This document shows, one piece after another, positions 24,447 to 34,111 of a stretch of 64,000 nt of DNA (position 1 is its first letter; each line of letters starts with the position of its first letter). Below the pieces are notes generated by a model, which saw nothing but the letters and a program-made list of their open reading frames with translations, searched no databases and was not told where the DNA came from. Source of the stretch: Bacteroidia bacterium (GTDB taxonomy: Bacteria > Bacteroidota > Bacteroidia > J057). Location of the stretch: positions 109,097 through 173,096 of the forward strand of contig JAUIGE010000012.1 in the NCBI GenBank assembly GCA_030430205.1, written 5' to 3'. The position numbers and the translations under genes are program-made.

Positions 24447-25490
24447 TTATGGCTTCAAACCAAAGAACGGGCGTAGCCACCTGACCCGACGAATCAACTC
24501 AAAAGTCCCATAGCAGCCCGCAAAAGTCAGAATCAATACCAGTGTGAATGCCCACCACGCAGAGAGCTGAGTGGGAAAAAGCACAAAGGATGTCAGGTAC
24601 AAAAAGAGCATGTGTAAAATGTAGACAGGATAGGCAGCCTGACTCAGGTATCTCAGGGCGGGATGGGGGCGGTTGAGGTAGCGATAGCCCAGTCCCAAAA
24701 AAGCAAACACCCATAGATTGGATTCGATCGCCAGGAGTGGGTTAGGAGCCACGAGCTCAAAGTAGAACAAGCGCAGCAAGAAAAGCAAAACAGCTGCTCC
24801 CAGCAAAGCCCACTTCCAACGCTCCACCAGTTCCCAAAAGGAATTGCCCGCATATACCATCAGGTAACCCACCAGAAAAGCAAGTAGGCCCAGCCAAAAT
24901 CCATGTGCCGTCGTGGCGTAGAGGGTAAATAACTCGGGAGCAACCAGAACGGCTTCCAGCACGAAGGGCAGGATCAGCAGGATCAGCCCCAATGGATGCC
25001 CCATGACCTTACTGATGGCTTTTCCAATGGGCTTGTCCTGCTGTCGCTTCAGATACCAGAACAAGGGCGTCAGCACCAATACATAGATCAGGATGTTGCC
25101 GAGGAACCACAAGTGGGCGGGATTCGGATCGTAAAGTGCATCCTGATGGTAATAGTCACGCCAGAGCCATATATGGATAGGTACGATGACTAAAATACCA
25201 AAGACATAGGGTAACAAAATACGTTGGGCCCGCTCCATCCACAGTTCTTTCCAGTTGCGCTTACGCATGGCAAAACACACGCCCATACCCGAGACAAAAA
25301 ACAGCAGGGGAATCCTCCATATACTCAGGATGGACATGGGTATCTCTAAAGCTTTCAGGGAACTTCCATGTTGAATGAAGCCGATAAGCGTACCCCAGGG
25401 CTGAAAGCCAATCGCTACGTGGTAGAACAGCAAGAGCCAAATGGCGATTACCCGTAACCAGTCGATGTCGTATCTTCTTGTTGTTATCAT
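24447..25490 (-). CDS. Acyltransferase 3 family membrane protein
   Basis: 347 residues with about ten membrane helices. It begins RRYDIDWLRVIAIWLLLFYH, the conserved first helix of acyltransferase-3/OpgC-type proteins with the active-site His, followed by RIPLLFFVSGMG. Members O-acetylate or succinylate extracellular glycans. It stands alone between a serine hydrolase and an ankyrin lipoprotein; substrate unknown. Confidence 0.85.
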   Translation of the reverse strand: MITTRRYDIDWLRVIAIWLLLFYHVAIGFQPWGTLIGFIQHGSSLKALEIPMSILSIWRIPLLFFVSGMGVCFAMRKRNWKELWMERAQRILLPYVFGILVIVPIHIWLWRDYYHQDALYDPNPAHLWFLGNILIYVLVLTPLFWYLKRQQDKPIGKAISKVMGHPLGLILLILPFVLEAVLVAPELFTLYATTAHGFWLGLLAFLVGYLMVYAGNSFWELVERWKWALLGAAVLLFLLRLFYFELVAPNPLLAIESNLWVFAFLGLGYRYLNRPHPALRYLSQAAYPVYILHMLFLYLTSFVLFPTQLSAWWAFTLVLILTFAGCYGTFELIRRVRWLRPFFGLKP

Positions 25491-25510
25491 GAACGATTTT
25501 TTGGGGTGTC

Positions 25511-26098
25511 CTACAATGCTTTTCGGATCATCTCCGCAATTTGAGGACGCGTAACCTTGAGGTAGTCATAATCAAGCTTGAAGCCAAGTGGCCCCAGGTC
25601 CTTGCTGATCTGGTCATAGACCATTTTGACACTTTCAAAAGGCACATCGACCGACTCCAGCGCAGTGGATCCAAATTTGTTGCGGATACTCAGGTCGACT
25701 CCCCTGGCCAGGAGGGCTTCAACAATCTCAATGCGGCAATAAAATGCTGCGCCATGTAAGGCGGTGCCACCGTCTCCTCCGGTAGCATTCAGGTCAGCTC
25801 CTGCCTCGATCAATTGTCTGGCGACAGCTGTCTTGCCAAAAGTTGTGGCGATGATCAGTGGCGTTGAGCCATAGTCATCCTTCTGGTTGAGGTCTGAGCC
25901 AGCGGCAATGTGGGCTTGCAGGAGATTGAGATCGCCCATAAAAGCTGCCTCCTGGATGGTTCGCTTGGGAGGCCTGGGCGCGCTGCTTGTCTGATCGGTC
26001 GATGGCGAGCCAGCTGAGCCACATGCAGTCAGGCTTGCGATGATCAGGATAGCTAACATGAAGCTTAGTAGGGGTAGGAAATTGCGTAGTGTTTTCAT
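25511..26098 (-). CDS. Ankyrin-repeat lipoprotein
   Basis: 195 residues from the ATG at 26098, which gives a proper lipoprotein signal (lipobox LTAC, Cys26); the upstream extension lacks this logic. About three to four ankyrin repeats follow (AAFMGDLNLLQAHIAAG, YGSTPLIIATTFGKTAVARQ, GGTALHGAAFYCRIEIVE, FGSTALES). Likely a periplasmic protein-protein interaction module. Divergent from the AraC/TPR gene. Confidence 0.85.
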   Translation of the reverse strand: MKTLRNFLPLLSFMLAILIIASLTACGSAGSPSTDQTSSAPRPPKRTIQEAAFMGDLNLLQAHIAAGSDLNQKDDYGSTPLIIATTFGKTAVARQLIEAGADLNATGGDGGTALHGAAFYCRIEIVEALLARGVDLSIRNKFGSTALESVDVPFESVKMVYDQISKDLGPLGFKLDYDYLKVTRPQIAEMIRKAL

Positions 26099-26291
26099 GT
26101 GTATTAAAATGATTAAGTGATCCCTGATGGGGATGCAACAAAGGTAGGCCGGGGGCCTGAGGCACACGAAACAGGGATGAAGCAAGCTTTAACAACTATG
26201 ATGCAAGGCTATCAACCATGATGCAGCGGGAGCAATCAGGGCCTAAACGCCAGCATAACTTGTGGTGAAAGACAAAGAATCGCATATTGTC

Positions 26292-28400
26292 ATGGAGAAA
26301 AAATCGCTCACTTGTATGTCAGACCTGGATACCCGTATTGACCCCTTTATGAGCCGTGTCATTGCGGCGATTGAAGCCCATCTGGAGGATGAAGCCTTCG
26401 GCGTAGCCGAGTTGGCTGAAGAAATGAGCTTGAATCGCTCAACCCTCCTGCGTCGGGTTAAAGCCGGTACCGGCCTATCCGTAGCGCTCTTTATCCGGCG
26501 GCAGCGCCTGCGCCATGCCAAAGAGATGCTCAGAGATTCTTCTCTTACGATCTCAGAGGTAGCTTATCAGGTCGGTTTCAGCAGCAGTTCCTACTTTACC
26601 AAATGCTTTCGGGAGGAGTACGGCTACCCGCCTGGTGAAGAAGGCAATCAGCAAACAGCTGAGATTCCGGCTGCTTCCTCCCTTGAATCTCCCCTCGAAT
26701 CTCCACTTCTTTCTGCTGCTTCTGCCAATTGGCGGACGATAGCCCTGTTGGGGGGGATTTTTTTGGTAGCGGCAATCGGGTTCTTCATTTGGTGGCCCTC
26801 GGATACGAAGTCCACAGTTGTTCCCAAAACCATTGCAGTGTTACCTTTTCAAAATGACAGCCAGGATAGTAGCAATGTCTATCTCATCAATGGGCTGATG
26901 GTAGCGATCATCGACAACCTACACCAGATCAAAGGGTTACAAGTCACCAGCCGCACCACCGTAGAGCGGTATCGTGGGGGCTCACGGACAGTTCCGGAAC
27001 TGGCGGCAGAGTTAGGAGTCAGCTACTTTGTGGAGGGGAGCGGGCAGAAAATAGGGGATCAGATTCTCCTTACCCTTCGCCTGATTGATGCGCAAGCTGA
27101 TACTCTCATCTGGTCTCGCCGATACCAGCAAGAAACCACGGACATCTTTCAACTGCAGACAGAAGTTTCTACTTCGATTGCACGGGAAATAGAAGTTTTC
27201 ATCACACCGGAGGAGCAGGAACGCCTCAAGCTGCCCCCCACACAAAACCTCCTAGCCTATGACCACTACCTGAAAGGCTTAGAGCAGATCAAAGAAGAAA
27301 ACCGTGAAGGGCTGATTGCTGGCATTTCCTCGTTTCAACAAGCCATTGCCGAGGACCCACAATTTGCACAGCCCCATGCCTATCTGGCCATTTCCTACTA
27401 CTTTCTGGACCTGTTTCAGGCCGATCAAAGCCACCTGGAGGACATCAACACCTATGCAGACAAGGCCTTACTGCTCGATCCCGACCTCAATGAAAGCCTC
27501 ATTGGTAAAGCGCTTTACTACATGCAAGCGGGACAATATGAGCTGGCCATTCAATTTTTTCAGAAGGTGCTGGCTCAAAGCCCCGGCTCGGGTTGGACCC
27601 ACAATTTGCTTTCCGCGATCTATAGCATGCACTTGCCTAATGCACAGGAGTATCTGCGCCACGCTATCCAGGGTATTCCCTACGCGGTGGCAGGGCAGGA
27701 TTCTGCCACGATCAGTTTTGCTTACCTGCATGTGGGCAATGCCCTGGCACAAAACGGTTTTTTGGCGGAGGCCGAATCCTACGTGGAAAAATCCCTGCGC
27801 TACCAACCCGACAACCTCTTTGCGGAGATGTTGTCTATCTATACACAAATGGGGAAAACCAAAGACCTGGATTTGGTCTACGAGCGATTGCAAAGCTTAC
27901 TCGCAAAGGACACTACATTTCTGGCGACCTTGCAGGAGATAGGAAAGATCGCCTTTTATCGGGGCGATTATGAGGCAGCCTGGGGCTACTATCGTCGCTT
28001 TTTGGAACTTGAGCAAGCTGCTGGAATGGATGTTTATCCAGGCGCAGATATCAATATTGCTTATATCCTGGAGCAACTTGGCCAGCCCGAAGAAGCCAGC
28101 CTGTACTGGGAAGCCTACCATAGCTATCTGGAGAAGGACGAATCGATCTATCGGGACCTGGGCTATGCCGTCTATTATGCCTCCCAGGGGCAAGTAGATC
28201 GGGCCATTGCCTCCTTAGAAGTCTTTTCCGAGCAGGATGGCTACCAGTATTGGTTTGTTATGTTCATTGAGGAAGACCCTGGTATGAATGCCCTGGCTGA
28301 TGATCCTGCCTATGCAAGGATTATCGCGCGCATCAAGAAAAAGTTTTGGGATCAGCATCGGCAGATGCGGGCTGAACTGGAAGGGGAGGGGCTGATGTAA
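26292..28400 (+). CDS. AraC-type HTH, transmembrane, FlgO-like and TPR regulator
   Basis: 702 residues from the ATG at 26292; a GTG at 26262 would add ten. Order: AraC/XylS HTH (about 20-130, with LRHAKEMLRDSSLTISEVAY and FSSSSYFTKCFREEYG), a membrane helix (about 145-167), a TolB-N/FlgO-like domain (IAVLPFQNDS, ELGVSYFVEGSGQK) and at least seven TPR-like repeats. This is a one-protein sensor architecture frequent in Bacteroidota: cytoplasmic DNA binding and a periplasmic sensor. Its target may be the divergent ankyrin gene or genes downstream. Confidence 0.88.
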   Translation: MEKKSLTCMSDLDTRIDPFMSRVIAAIEAHLEDEAFGVAELAEEMSLNRSTLLRRVKAGTGLSVALFIRRQRLRHAKEMLRDSSLTISEVAYQVGFSSSSYFTKCFREEYGYPPGEEGNQQTAEIPAASSLESPLESPLLSAASANWRTIALLGGIFLVAAIGFFIWWPSDTKSTVVPKTIAVLPFQNDSQDSSNVYLINGLMVAIIDNLHQIKGLQVTSRTTVERYRGGSRTVPELAAELGVSYFVEGSGQKIGDQILLTLRLIDAQADTLIWSRRYQQETTDIFQLQTEVSTSIAREIEVFITPEEQERLKLPPTQNLLAYDHYLKGLEQIKEENREGLIAGISSFQQAIAEDPQFAQPHAYLAISYYFLDLFQADQSHLEDINTYADKALLLDPDLNESLIGKALYYMQAGQYELAIQFFQKVLAQSPGSGWTHNLLSAIYSMHLPNAQEYLRHAIQGIPYAVAGQDSATISFAYLHVGNALAQNGFLAEAESYVEKSLRYQPDNLFAEMLSIYTQMGKTKDLDLVYERLQSLLAKDTTFLATLQEIGKIAFYRGDYEAAWGYYRRFLELEQAAGMDVYPGADINIAYILEQLGQPEEASLYWEAYHSYLEKDESIYRDLGYAVYYASQGQVDRAIASLEVFSEQDGYQYWFVMFIEEDPGMNALADDPAYARIIARIKKKFWDQHRQMRAELEGEGLM

Positions 28401-28533
28401 TGGCAGATTTCTGATGATTTATTCTTATTTCAATGACACGGGGCCTACAGACTCAGCCTCATTTTCATTCATAAATACAGATGATTTCCCCCTCCCAGCA
28501 CCTTATCCATCCAAACCAATCATAATCCCTACC

Positions 28534-28893
28534 ATGAAAACAACTGCTACCCTTTTCCTTCTCCTCAGCCTTTCGCTTTCCTGCTTTGCCCAACTAAATC
28601 GAACCACCATCTCCATCCCGATGCGGGATGGCAAAAATCTGGCAGCAGATCTGTATTTGCCCAACAATACCGACAGCTTCCCAACGATATTGATCCAAAC
28701 GCCTTACAGCAAAGGAACTTTTCCTTTGTCGTGGGTGGTGGGGAGGTGTTCGGTGGGAAGGTTTGGGTGTGGTAGGCGCAAAAATCAAGTCATCCTCTCC
28801 CATGGGTACACACGCCTGAGGCTGGGAGATGTGGTAACTTTGGTAGGCTCCCTCGAAAGTTTGGAGAATACGCGGCTGAGGGTTGAGATTTGA
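28534..28893 (+). pseudogene. Truncated S15/CocE-type peptidase remnant
   Basis: The ATG at 28534 starts a signal peptide (LFLLLSLSLSCFAQ) followed by the conserved N-terminal beta sandwich start of X-Pro dipeptidyl-peptidase/CocE hydrolases: TISIPMRDGKNLAADLYLP and FPTILIQTPYSKGTF. After about 65 residues the similarity ends and the rest reads as noncoding GT-rich sequence. The family is normally over 500 residues and the catalytic triad is missing, so this is a decayed gene. Confidence 0.72.
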
Positions 28894-28929
28894 GTTTATG
28901 TTGCACTACCTGGGTCCGCAAAAATTCCA

Positions 28930-29637
28930 TTACCTCCCCTCATTTTGGGGTAAACCGCTGCCGATTATTTTCCCGTCTTCCATGGTAATCGTTCGTTGGG
29001 TATTCGCTGCGAAATCCATGTCATGGGTCACAATCAATAAAGACTGTTGATATTCCTCGGCCAGCTCTTTGAAAATATGGAACACCACATCGCTATTCTT
29101 TTTGTCCAGGTTACCAGTAGGTTCGTCTCCCATGATGATGAGGGGTTCATTGATCAATGCCCGGGCGATTGCCACGCGCTGTTTTTGGCCGCCACTGAGC
29201 TGGTTGGGATATTTCTTTGCCTCTTTTTCTATGCCGAGGATTTTCAGTTTCTCGTAAGCGTTGTTTTCCACTTCCTGGGTAGTGAGCTTTCCGAGTTTGA
29301 GTCCGGGTAGCATAACGTTTTGGAGGTTGTTGAATTCATTGAGTAGGTAGTGAAATTGAAAAACAAAACCGATTTTTTCATTTCGTACCCTGGCCAATTC
29401 CATGTCCTTTTTGTTTTTCATACTCACGCCATCCAGCAATAGCTCTCCTTCATAGCTCGTGTCCATGGTGGACAAAATATAGAGGAGGGTCGATTTGCCA
29501 CAACCCGATTTTCCCACGATAGAGACAAATTCCCCCGCATGAATAGCGAAATTTACATTGCTGAGCACCTTCACGGTGATCGGGTCATGAAATGATTTGC
29601 TGATGCCTATGGCTTCTATGACTTTCTTTTTTTTCAT
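28930..29637 (-). CDS. ABC transporter ATP-binding protein (MacB/LolD type)
   Basis: 235 residues with Walker [11 protein letters not shown]-loop FVFQFHYLL, signature LSGGQKQR and Walker [14 protein letters not shown], the profile of MacB/LolD-type ATPases. It is the last gene of a four-gene leftward operon with a permease and an adaptor lipoprotein, two bases after the permease stop. Confidence 0.95.
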   Translation of the reverse strand: MKKKKVIEAIGISKSFHDPITVKVLSNVNFAIHAGEFVSIVGKSGCGKSTLLYILSTMDTSYEGELLLDGVSMKNKKDMELARVRNEKIGFVFQFHYLLNEFNNLQNVMLPGLKLGKLTTQEVENNAYEKLKILGIEKEAKKYPNQLSGGQKQRVAIARALINEPLIIMGDEPTGNLDKKNSDVVFHIFKELAEEYQQSLLIVTHDMDFAANTQRTITMEDGKIIGSGLPQNEGR

Positions 29638-29639
29638 GC

Positions 29640-30905
29640 CTATTTCCCCCGAATGATATCCACAGGGTCTATTTTGCTTGCTTTTTTAGATGGGAAGTAG
29701 CCTGCGAGATAGGTGGTAATGATGGAAAAAACAGCCCCTATAATATAGAACTTCGGGTTGTAGTCGATAGGATAAGTTTCCACAGTAGGGAGCGAAGCGG
29801 TATTGAAGGGGATTTCACCAATAATGGCAGAAAGCCCCAGGCCCAGGATCAAGCCCAGGGCACCGCCTACCAGGCCAATCGTAAGCGCAATGGTGATAAA
29901 GATGGCATTGACATCCTTGCCGGAAAAGCCCGTGGCTTTCAGAATGGCAATGGAATCCATTTTTTCATAGATCATCATGTTCAGGATATTGTAAATCCCA
30001 AATCCAGCTACAATAAGCAAGGTGATGCCCACGGCATACGATATGAGTGTCCGAATGGAACTCCCCGTATCAAATTGGGCATTGGCTGTTTGAATGTCGA
30101 TCGCTTCTGTTTCGAAGAGCTTATTATATCTTTTCGCAAGCGCTGGCGCCATAGCTATATCCTTAATTTTGATCTGAATATCCGTGACATAACTGGCCGG
30201 CTTTCCCAGTATTTTTTGTGTAGTAGCCAGGGTCGTATAACTCTGGACTTTGTCTATTTCCTCTATCCCGGATTGAAAAAAGCCAACTACTTTCAGCGGA
30301 AACCGGGTGCCATTGCTTGCTGTTATCTGGATGTTTTCCCCCAATTGCACGAGCATTTTTCGCGCGGCACCTATGCCCAATATGATGCTGTTGGGGGTGT
30401 TTTTGAGGTCGATGGTTTTGCCTTCCACCACATAATCCTGAAAGGTGAAAAGCCTGTTTTCCGCTTCTACGTCAATGCCGTTGATCACCCCCGTTAAATT
30501 GATGGCACCTACATTGTAAAATATAGGAACGGTGGTTTTGGGCGCAACTCCCCGTACCTGGGGGTCATTTTTCAATGCCTGGATGATGGCCTCACTGTCC
30601 CGAATCTCCAGCAGTTCGTTTTTGGGCTTTACATGCCATACAAAATGGTAGGCCCCGGGATAGGCAGTCGATCTGGCAATGGGCTGGATAGGGGAGGGTA
30701 AAATTTCATTGTAGAGTCGTATATGAGGCGTTCGGTTTAAGATCAGGTTGTCAAGCAGGTCGTTCAAACCCGCCATAAAACTGAGGAGGGTAATGAACAT
30801 GGTAATGCTGAAGGTGACGCCAAAGGCGGCTACCATGGTTTGTTTAAGCCGGGCAGTGAGCAAAGCCACTGAAATCCGCGTGATGAGTTTGACTTTCATT
30901 TTCAT
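29640..30905 (-). CDS. ABC transporter permease, FtsX/MacB family
   Basis: 421 residues. One N-terminal membrane helix (about 20-45), a large periplasmic domain, and three C-terminal helices (VGITLLIVAGFGIYNILN, GLVGGALGLILGLGLSAI, FSIITTYLAGYFPSKKA) give the FtsX/MacB topology. It ends with the usual PVDIIRGK. The start overlaps the adaptor stop by one base (TAATG). Probably lipoprotein or small-molecule export; no outer-membrane TolC partner is in the operon. Confidence 0.93.
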   Translation of the reverse strand: MKMKVKLITRISVALLTARLKQTMVAAFGVTFSITMFITLLSFMAGLNDLLDNLILNRTPHIRLYNEILPSPIQPIARSTAYPGAYHFVWHVKPKNELLEIRDSEAIIQALKNDPQVRGVAPKTTVPIFYNVGAINLTGVINGIDVEAENRLFTFQDYVVEGKTIDLKNTPNSIILGIGAARKMLVQLGENIQITASNGTRFPLKVVGFFQSGIEEIDKVQSYTTLATTQKILGKPASYVTDIQIKIKDIAMAPALAKRYNKLFETEAIDIQTANAQFDTGSSIRTLISYAVGITLLIVAGFGIYNILNMMIYEKMDSIAILKATGFSGKDVNAIFITIALTIGLVGGALGLILGLGLSAIIGEIPFNTASLPTVETYPIDYNPKFYIIGAVFSIITTYLAGYFPSKKASKIDPVDIIRGK

Positions 30906-31978
30906 TACTCTGGAAGAATAAGTTCTTCATTAACATCTAATCCGGATAGGATTTCCACCATTTGGTAATCCTTCAGGCCTGTCCTGACAAGCATCCGTTT
31001 CCCGGATTTATTCACCACGGTCGAGTCGTTGAGCAGGTAGCTTCTCGGGATGAGCAAGGCGTCCTTTTTGGTGCTGATCACCACATTGCCTTCAAAGGAA
31101 ATATTCGGATATAATACCTTCGGCGGATGTTCAAATTCCGCTTCTATGGTGAAGGTTTTGCTTTGCAAATTCATGATGGGATTGATCTTCGACACCACGG
31201 CCTTAAAAACGGAATCCCGATAGCTGTTCAATACGACCATGACGGGCATGCCCAGGCGGATGGTCACAATATCATATTCGTCGATCTGCATTTCGAGCAG
31301 GAATTTTTTGTCATCCCCGATGATCGCTACAGGAATTTGAGGCGTCACAATTTCCCCCTTAGCGAGCTTCATTTGGTACACCTTACCTTTTACATTGCTT
31401 GTCAGCAGGTAGTCGTTGGAGGTTTTGCTGCTGATCAAATAATTGTTTTGGGCTTGTTTGGAGAGATAATTCAATTGCCTTTCGAGCTCCGCTAACTTTT
31501 CTCTGGCCGATCGATAACTGGCGCTTGCGCTTTTGTATGCCAGTTCTCTTTGCTCCAATGTTACCTGTGCGCCAATGTTCTGGGCCCAAAGCCTCTTTTG
31601 TCTTTCCAGTAGGGAAGAGTCGTTTTTCATCTGGCTCTTCGTCAATTCGACAAGCGCCCGGGCTTCATCGAGTTTGCCGCGATTAACGCGCAAAGCATTG
31701 AACTCAGCGGACAATTTGGCATTGTCCACCATCAATTTTTGGGCATCATTTACAATCGACAGAATAGGCGAGCCGATTTCTACCGCTGCGCCATCGTCAA
31801 CAAAAACCTCATCGACGATGCCGCTCACGCTGGCAAAAAGCTGGTATTGATTGTCGCTTTTTATCACGCCCGAGGCATAGACCGATTCGGTTATGTTTTG
31901 AATGACAGGCTTGATCGTATCCTGCTCGGATCCGCAGCCAGCCAATATTACCAGTAAAAGCAGAATAGCATATTTCAT
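30905..31978 (-). CDS. HlyD/MacA-type periplasmic adaptor lipoprotein
   Basis: 357 residues from the ATG at 31978 (MKYAILLLLVILAGCG, lipobox Cys15); longer readings overlap the upstream gene. A lipoyl/barrel-sandwich motif (ASVSGIVDEVFVDDGAAVE), a long hairpin helix rich in Gln/Arg and a beta-barrel (MPVMVVLNSYRDSVF) identify a membrane fusion protein. It bridges the FtsX-like permease to the outer envelope. Confidence 0.92.
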   Translation of the reverse strand: MKYAILLLLVILAGCGSEQDTIKPVIQNITESVYASGVIKSDNQYQLFASVSGIVDEVFVDDGAAVEIGSPILSIVNDAQKLMVDNAKLSAEFNALRVNRGKLDEARALVELTKSQMKNDSSLLERQKRLWAQNIGAQVTLEQRELAYKSASASYRSAREKLAELERQLNYLSKQAQNNYLISSKTSNDYLLTSNVKGKVYQMKLAKGEIVTPQIPVAIIGDDKKFLLEMQIDEYDIVTIRLGMPVMVVLNSYRDSVFKAVVSKINPIMNLQSKTFTIEAEFEHPPKVLYPNISFEGNVVISTKKDALLIPRSYLLNDSTVVNKSGKRMLVRTGLKDYQMVEILSGLDVNEELILPE

Positions 31979-31997
31979 ATAGTATCGCAGTTTTAGC

Positions 31998-32294
31998 CTA
32001 AGATGGCTCATCAAAAGTATATTGTACTTCACTCCATTTTTTCTCTTTCATGACAGGAACGTAGAGCATGATATTCGCACCCACCAGGATGAACAGGATA
32101 CCAAAGCTTTCCAGTTTGAATACCGAAAAGTTCATGGCCAGGACAGTCCCAACACCTATCGCTACCCCAAGTAGCAGGCGGACGACAACAATTGTATAAA
32201 CCATTTTTTGGCCTAAGTTGAAAAGCCAGCTGCAGAAGATGATTTCCGAGATGAAATAGAAAAGCAGCAGAAAGGACGTAAAGGAAAGTAGCAT
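31998..32294 (-). CDS. Small membrane protein (98 aa)
   Basis: 98 residues with three predicted membrane helices (SFLLLFYFISEIIF, VVRLLLGVAIGVGTVLA, FGILFILVGANIMLYV) and an acidic cytoplasmic tail. It lies one base after the preceding ELWxSDGT gene and 19 bases before the adaptor gene, so it may be part of the export operon. Not recognised. Confidence 0.7.
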   Translation of the reverse strand: MLLSFTSFLLLFYFISEIIFCSWLFNLGQKMVYTIVVVRLLLGVAIGVGTVLAMNFSVFKLESFGILFILVGANIMLYVPVMKEKKWSEVQYTFDEPS

Positions 32295-32295
32295 T

Positions 32296-33912
32296 TTACC
32301 ACTTAACCAGTTTCTTTGTCAAAAGCATTCCGTCAGCTGTCAAAATCCGGATAAAATAAAGCCCATCATGCAGGCCTGTGACATCCCATGTCAATTGTAC
32401 CGGATTGCTTGTCGGATAGGCTGAATAGCTATCCATCAGCCGGCCGCGGGCATCCAGGATTTGCATATCGCATGTTTGGAGTTGCTTCATCGTAAATTGG
32501 ACATGGACCAGATCAGAAGCCGGATTGGGAAATAATTTGACATACCCTTGCCATTCCATTGAAGAAATAGCTGTTGACAAATCGAGCATCCATAGCTCAT
32601 GGCCTGTGACGCCATCATTGGCCTGGAAGAAGAGCCGCTCACCCACAACCCTTAGGTGTAAGGGATCGCCATTTCCCACAGGGTTGATGTCATCTACCAT
32701 GAGGGTCTGTGCCTCGGTGCCGTCAGAAACCCATAATTCCTTGCCATGGGGACCATCGGTGGAGGCAAAATAGATTTTGTCCTGATAGACGGTGATGAAA
32801 TCGGGTGTAGCGTTTGAGCTACCCAGGGGATTGATGTCTTTGACCAGCAGGGTTCCCATCTCCGTCCCATCAGACTTCCATAGTTCATAGCCGTGCAGCT
32901 CATCTGTGGCGCTGAAGTAGAGGATTCCATTCAAGGCTGTCAATTCAGAGGGATTGGAACTGATGGAGGGATGGATGTCTTTGACAAGAACGGTCCCACT
33001 TGCCGTGCCATCGCTTTTCCAAAGTTCTGTATTGGCGGGGCCTTCGGATGCAGCAAAGAAAAGCGTTCCATTCACATCTGTCAGATGGGCGGGATCGCTA
33101 TTCCCATTGGGACTGATGTTTTTCACCTGTTGGGTGCCCGCCTCTGTGCCATCCGTTTTCCACAATTCAACGCCATCTATACTTCTTGCCTGAAAAAACA
33201 GCATCCCATTTGAAATCGCAAATCCAGCAGGATCGGAATCCTCTTTGCCTGTTTGCAGGATATCTGCCAGCATGTAGGTGCCTGCTTCCGTGCCGTCTGT
33301 CTTCCACAGCTCCCGGCCATGCGCGCTGTCCTCAGCGGCAAAATAGATTTCCCCCTTATATGCGATAAAACCTGAGGGAGCACCATTTCCATTCACATAG
33401 ATATCCTTTATCATTTCCGTTCCCGCCGGCGTTCCATCAGATTTCCACAATTCCACGCCCTGGCTGTCATTGTTCGCAGCGAAAAAGAGCAGGCCATTGG
33501 CATAATACAGCTGCTCGGGTTCACTGCTCCCCGTGGGGTGGATATCCTTCAGCATAACTGTTCCCAATTCGGTCCCATCTGTCATCCAGAGTTCATGGCC
33601 GTTGGTGCCATCGTTTGCTTTGAAAAACAGCACACTGTCTCCCACGGTCAGGTGGGTCGGTTCACTCGCGCCCATGCGGTTGATATTTGCGACCATATAT
33701 GTCCCTGTCAGCGTCCCGTCAGATCGCCAGAGTTCTTCTCCCGAGGAGCCATCATTGGCACGAAAGAATAGGGTGCCATGTAAATCTGTCAACTCTTCCG
33801 GATCTGACCCACCGATGGGGTGGATGTTTTTGACCAGCATCGGAATCTGTGCCTGGCCCAGCGTTGCGAGAAGCAGCAAAACAAGCGAAATGTATATTTT
33901 GTATAATTTCAT
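32296..33912 (-). CDS. T9SS exoprotein with ELWxSDGT repeats
   Basis: 538 residues. A signal peptide (YISLVLLLLATLGQAQ) is followed by eight repeats of about 48 residues, each with LFFxAxD then ELWxSDGTxxGT, probably forming a beta-propeller-like structure, and a partial ninth repeat. A type IX sorting domain (LFPNPASDLVHVQF ... GLYFIRILTADG) closes the chain. The substrate or surface role is unknown. It is a paralogue of 36431-38059. Confidence 0.9.
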   Translation of the reverse strand: MKLYKIYISLVLLLLATLGQAQIPMLVKNIHPIGGSDPEELTDLHGTLFFRANDGSSGEELWRSDGTLTGTYMVANINRMGASEPTHLTVGDSVLFFKANDGTNGHELWMTDGTELGTVMLKDIHPTGSSEPEQLYYANGLLFFAANNDSQGVELWKSDGTPAGTEMIKDIYVNGNGAPSGFIAYKGEIYFAAEDSAHGRELWKTDGTEAGTYMLADILQTGKEDSDPAGFAISNGMLFFQARSIDGVELWKTDGTEAGTQQVKNISPNGNSDPAHLTDVNGTLFFAASEGPANTELWKSDGTASGTVLVKDIHPSISSNPSELTALNGILYFSATDELHGYELWKSDGTEMGTLLVKDINPLGSSNATPDFITVYQDKIYFASTDGPHGKELWVSDGTEAQTLMVDDINPVGNGDPLHLRVVGERLFFQANDGVTGHELWMLDLSTAISSMEWQGYVKLFPNPASDLVHVQFTMKQLQTCDMQILDARGRLMDSYSAYPTSNPVQLTWDVTGLHDGLYFIRILTADGMLLTKKLVKW

Positions 33913-34111
33913 AATATTACAATGTCTTAATATTTAAAAACAAGTGAAATTACCTTTTCTTACCCTAATTTGAGATGAGATATCGCAGGAGGGGAGATGA
34001 AAAAAATCAGGGAAACTACCCTTTGACTTTTTGTCCAAAGTCTATGTAAAATAGAAAGTTGAAAAAAAAGAGATAAATTGAATATCCTATAACCCCTTTA
34101 ACCCTACCATT

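Noticed and set aside
27316..27942. 208-aa plus-strand ORF in a second frame
   Set aside because: It overlaps the TPR region of the AraC/TPR gene and is Trp/Arg/Pro-rich, typical of a shadow frame.
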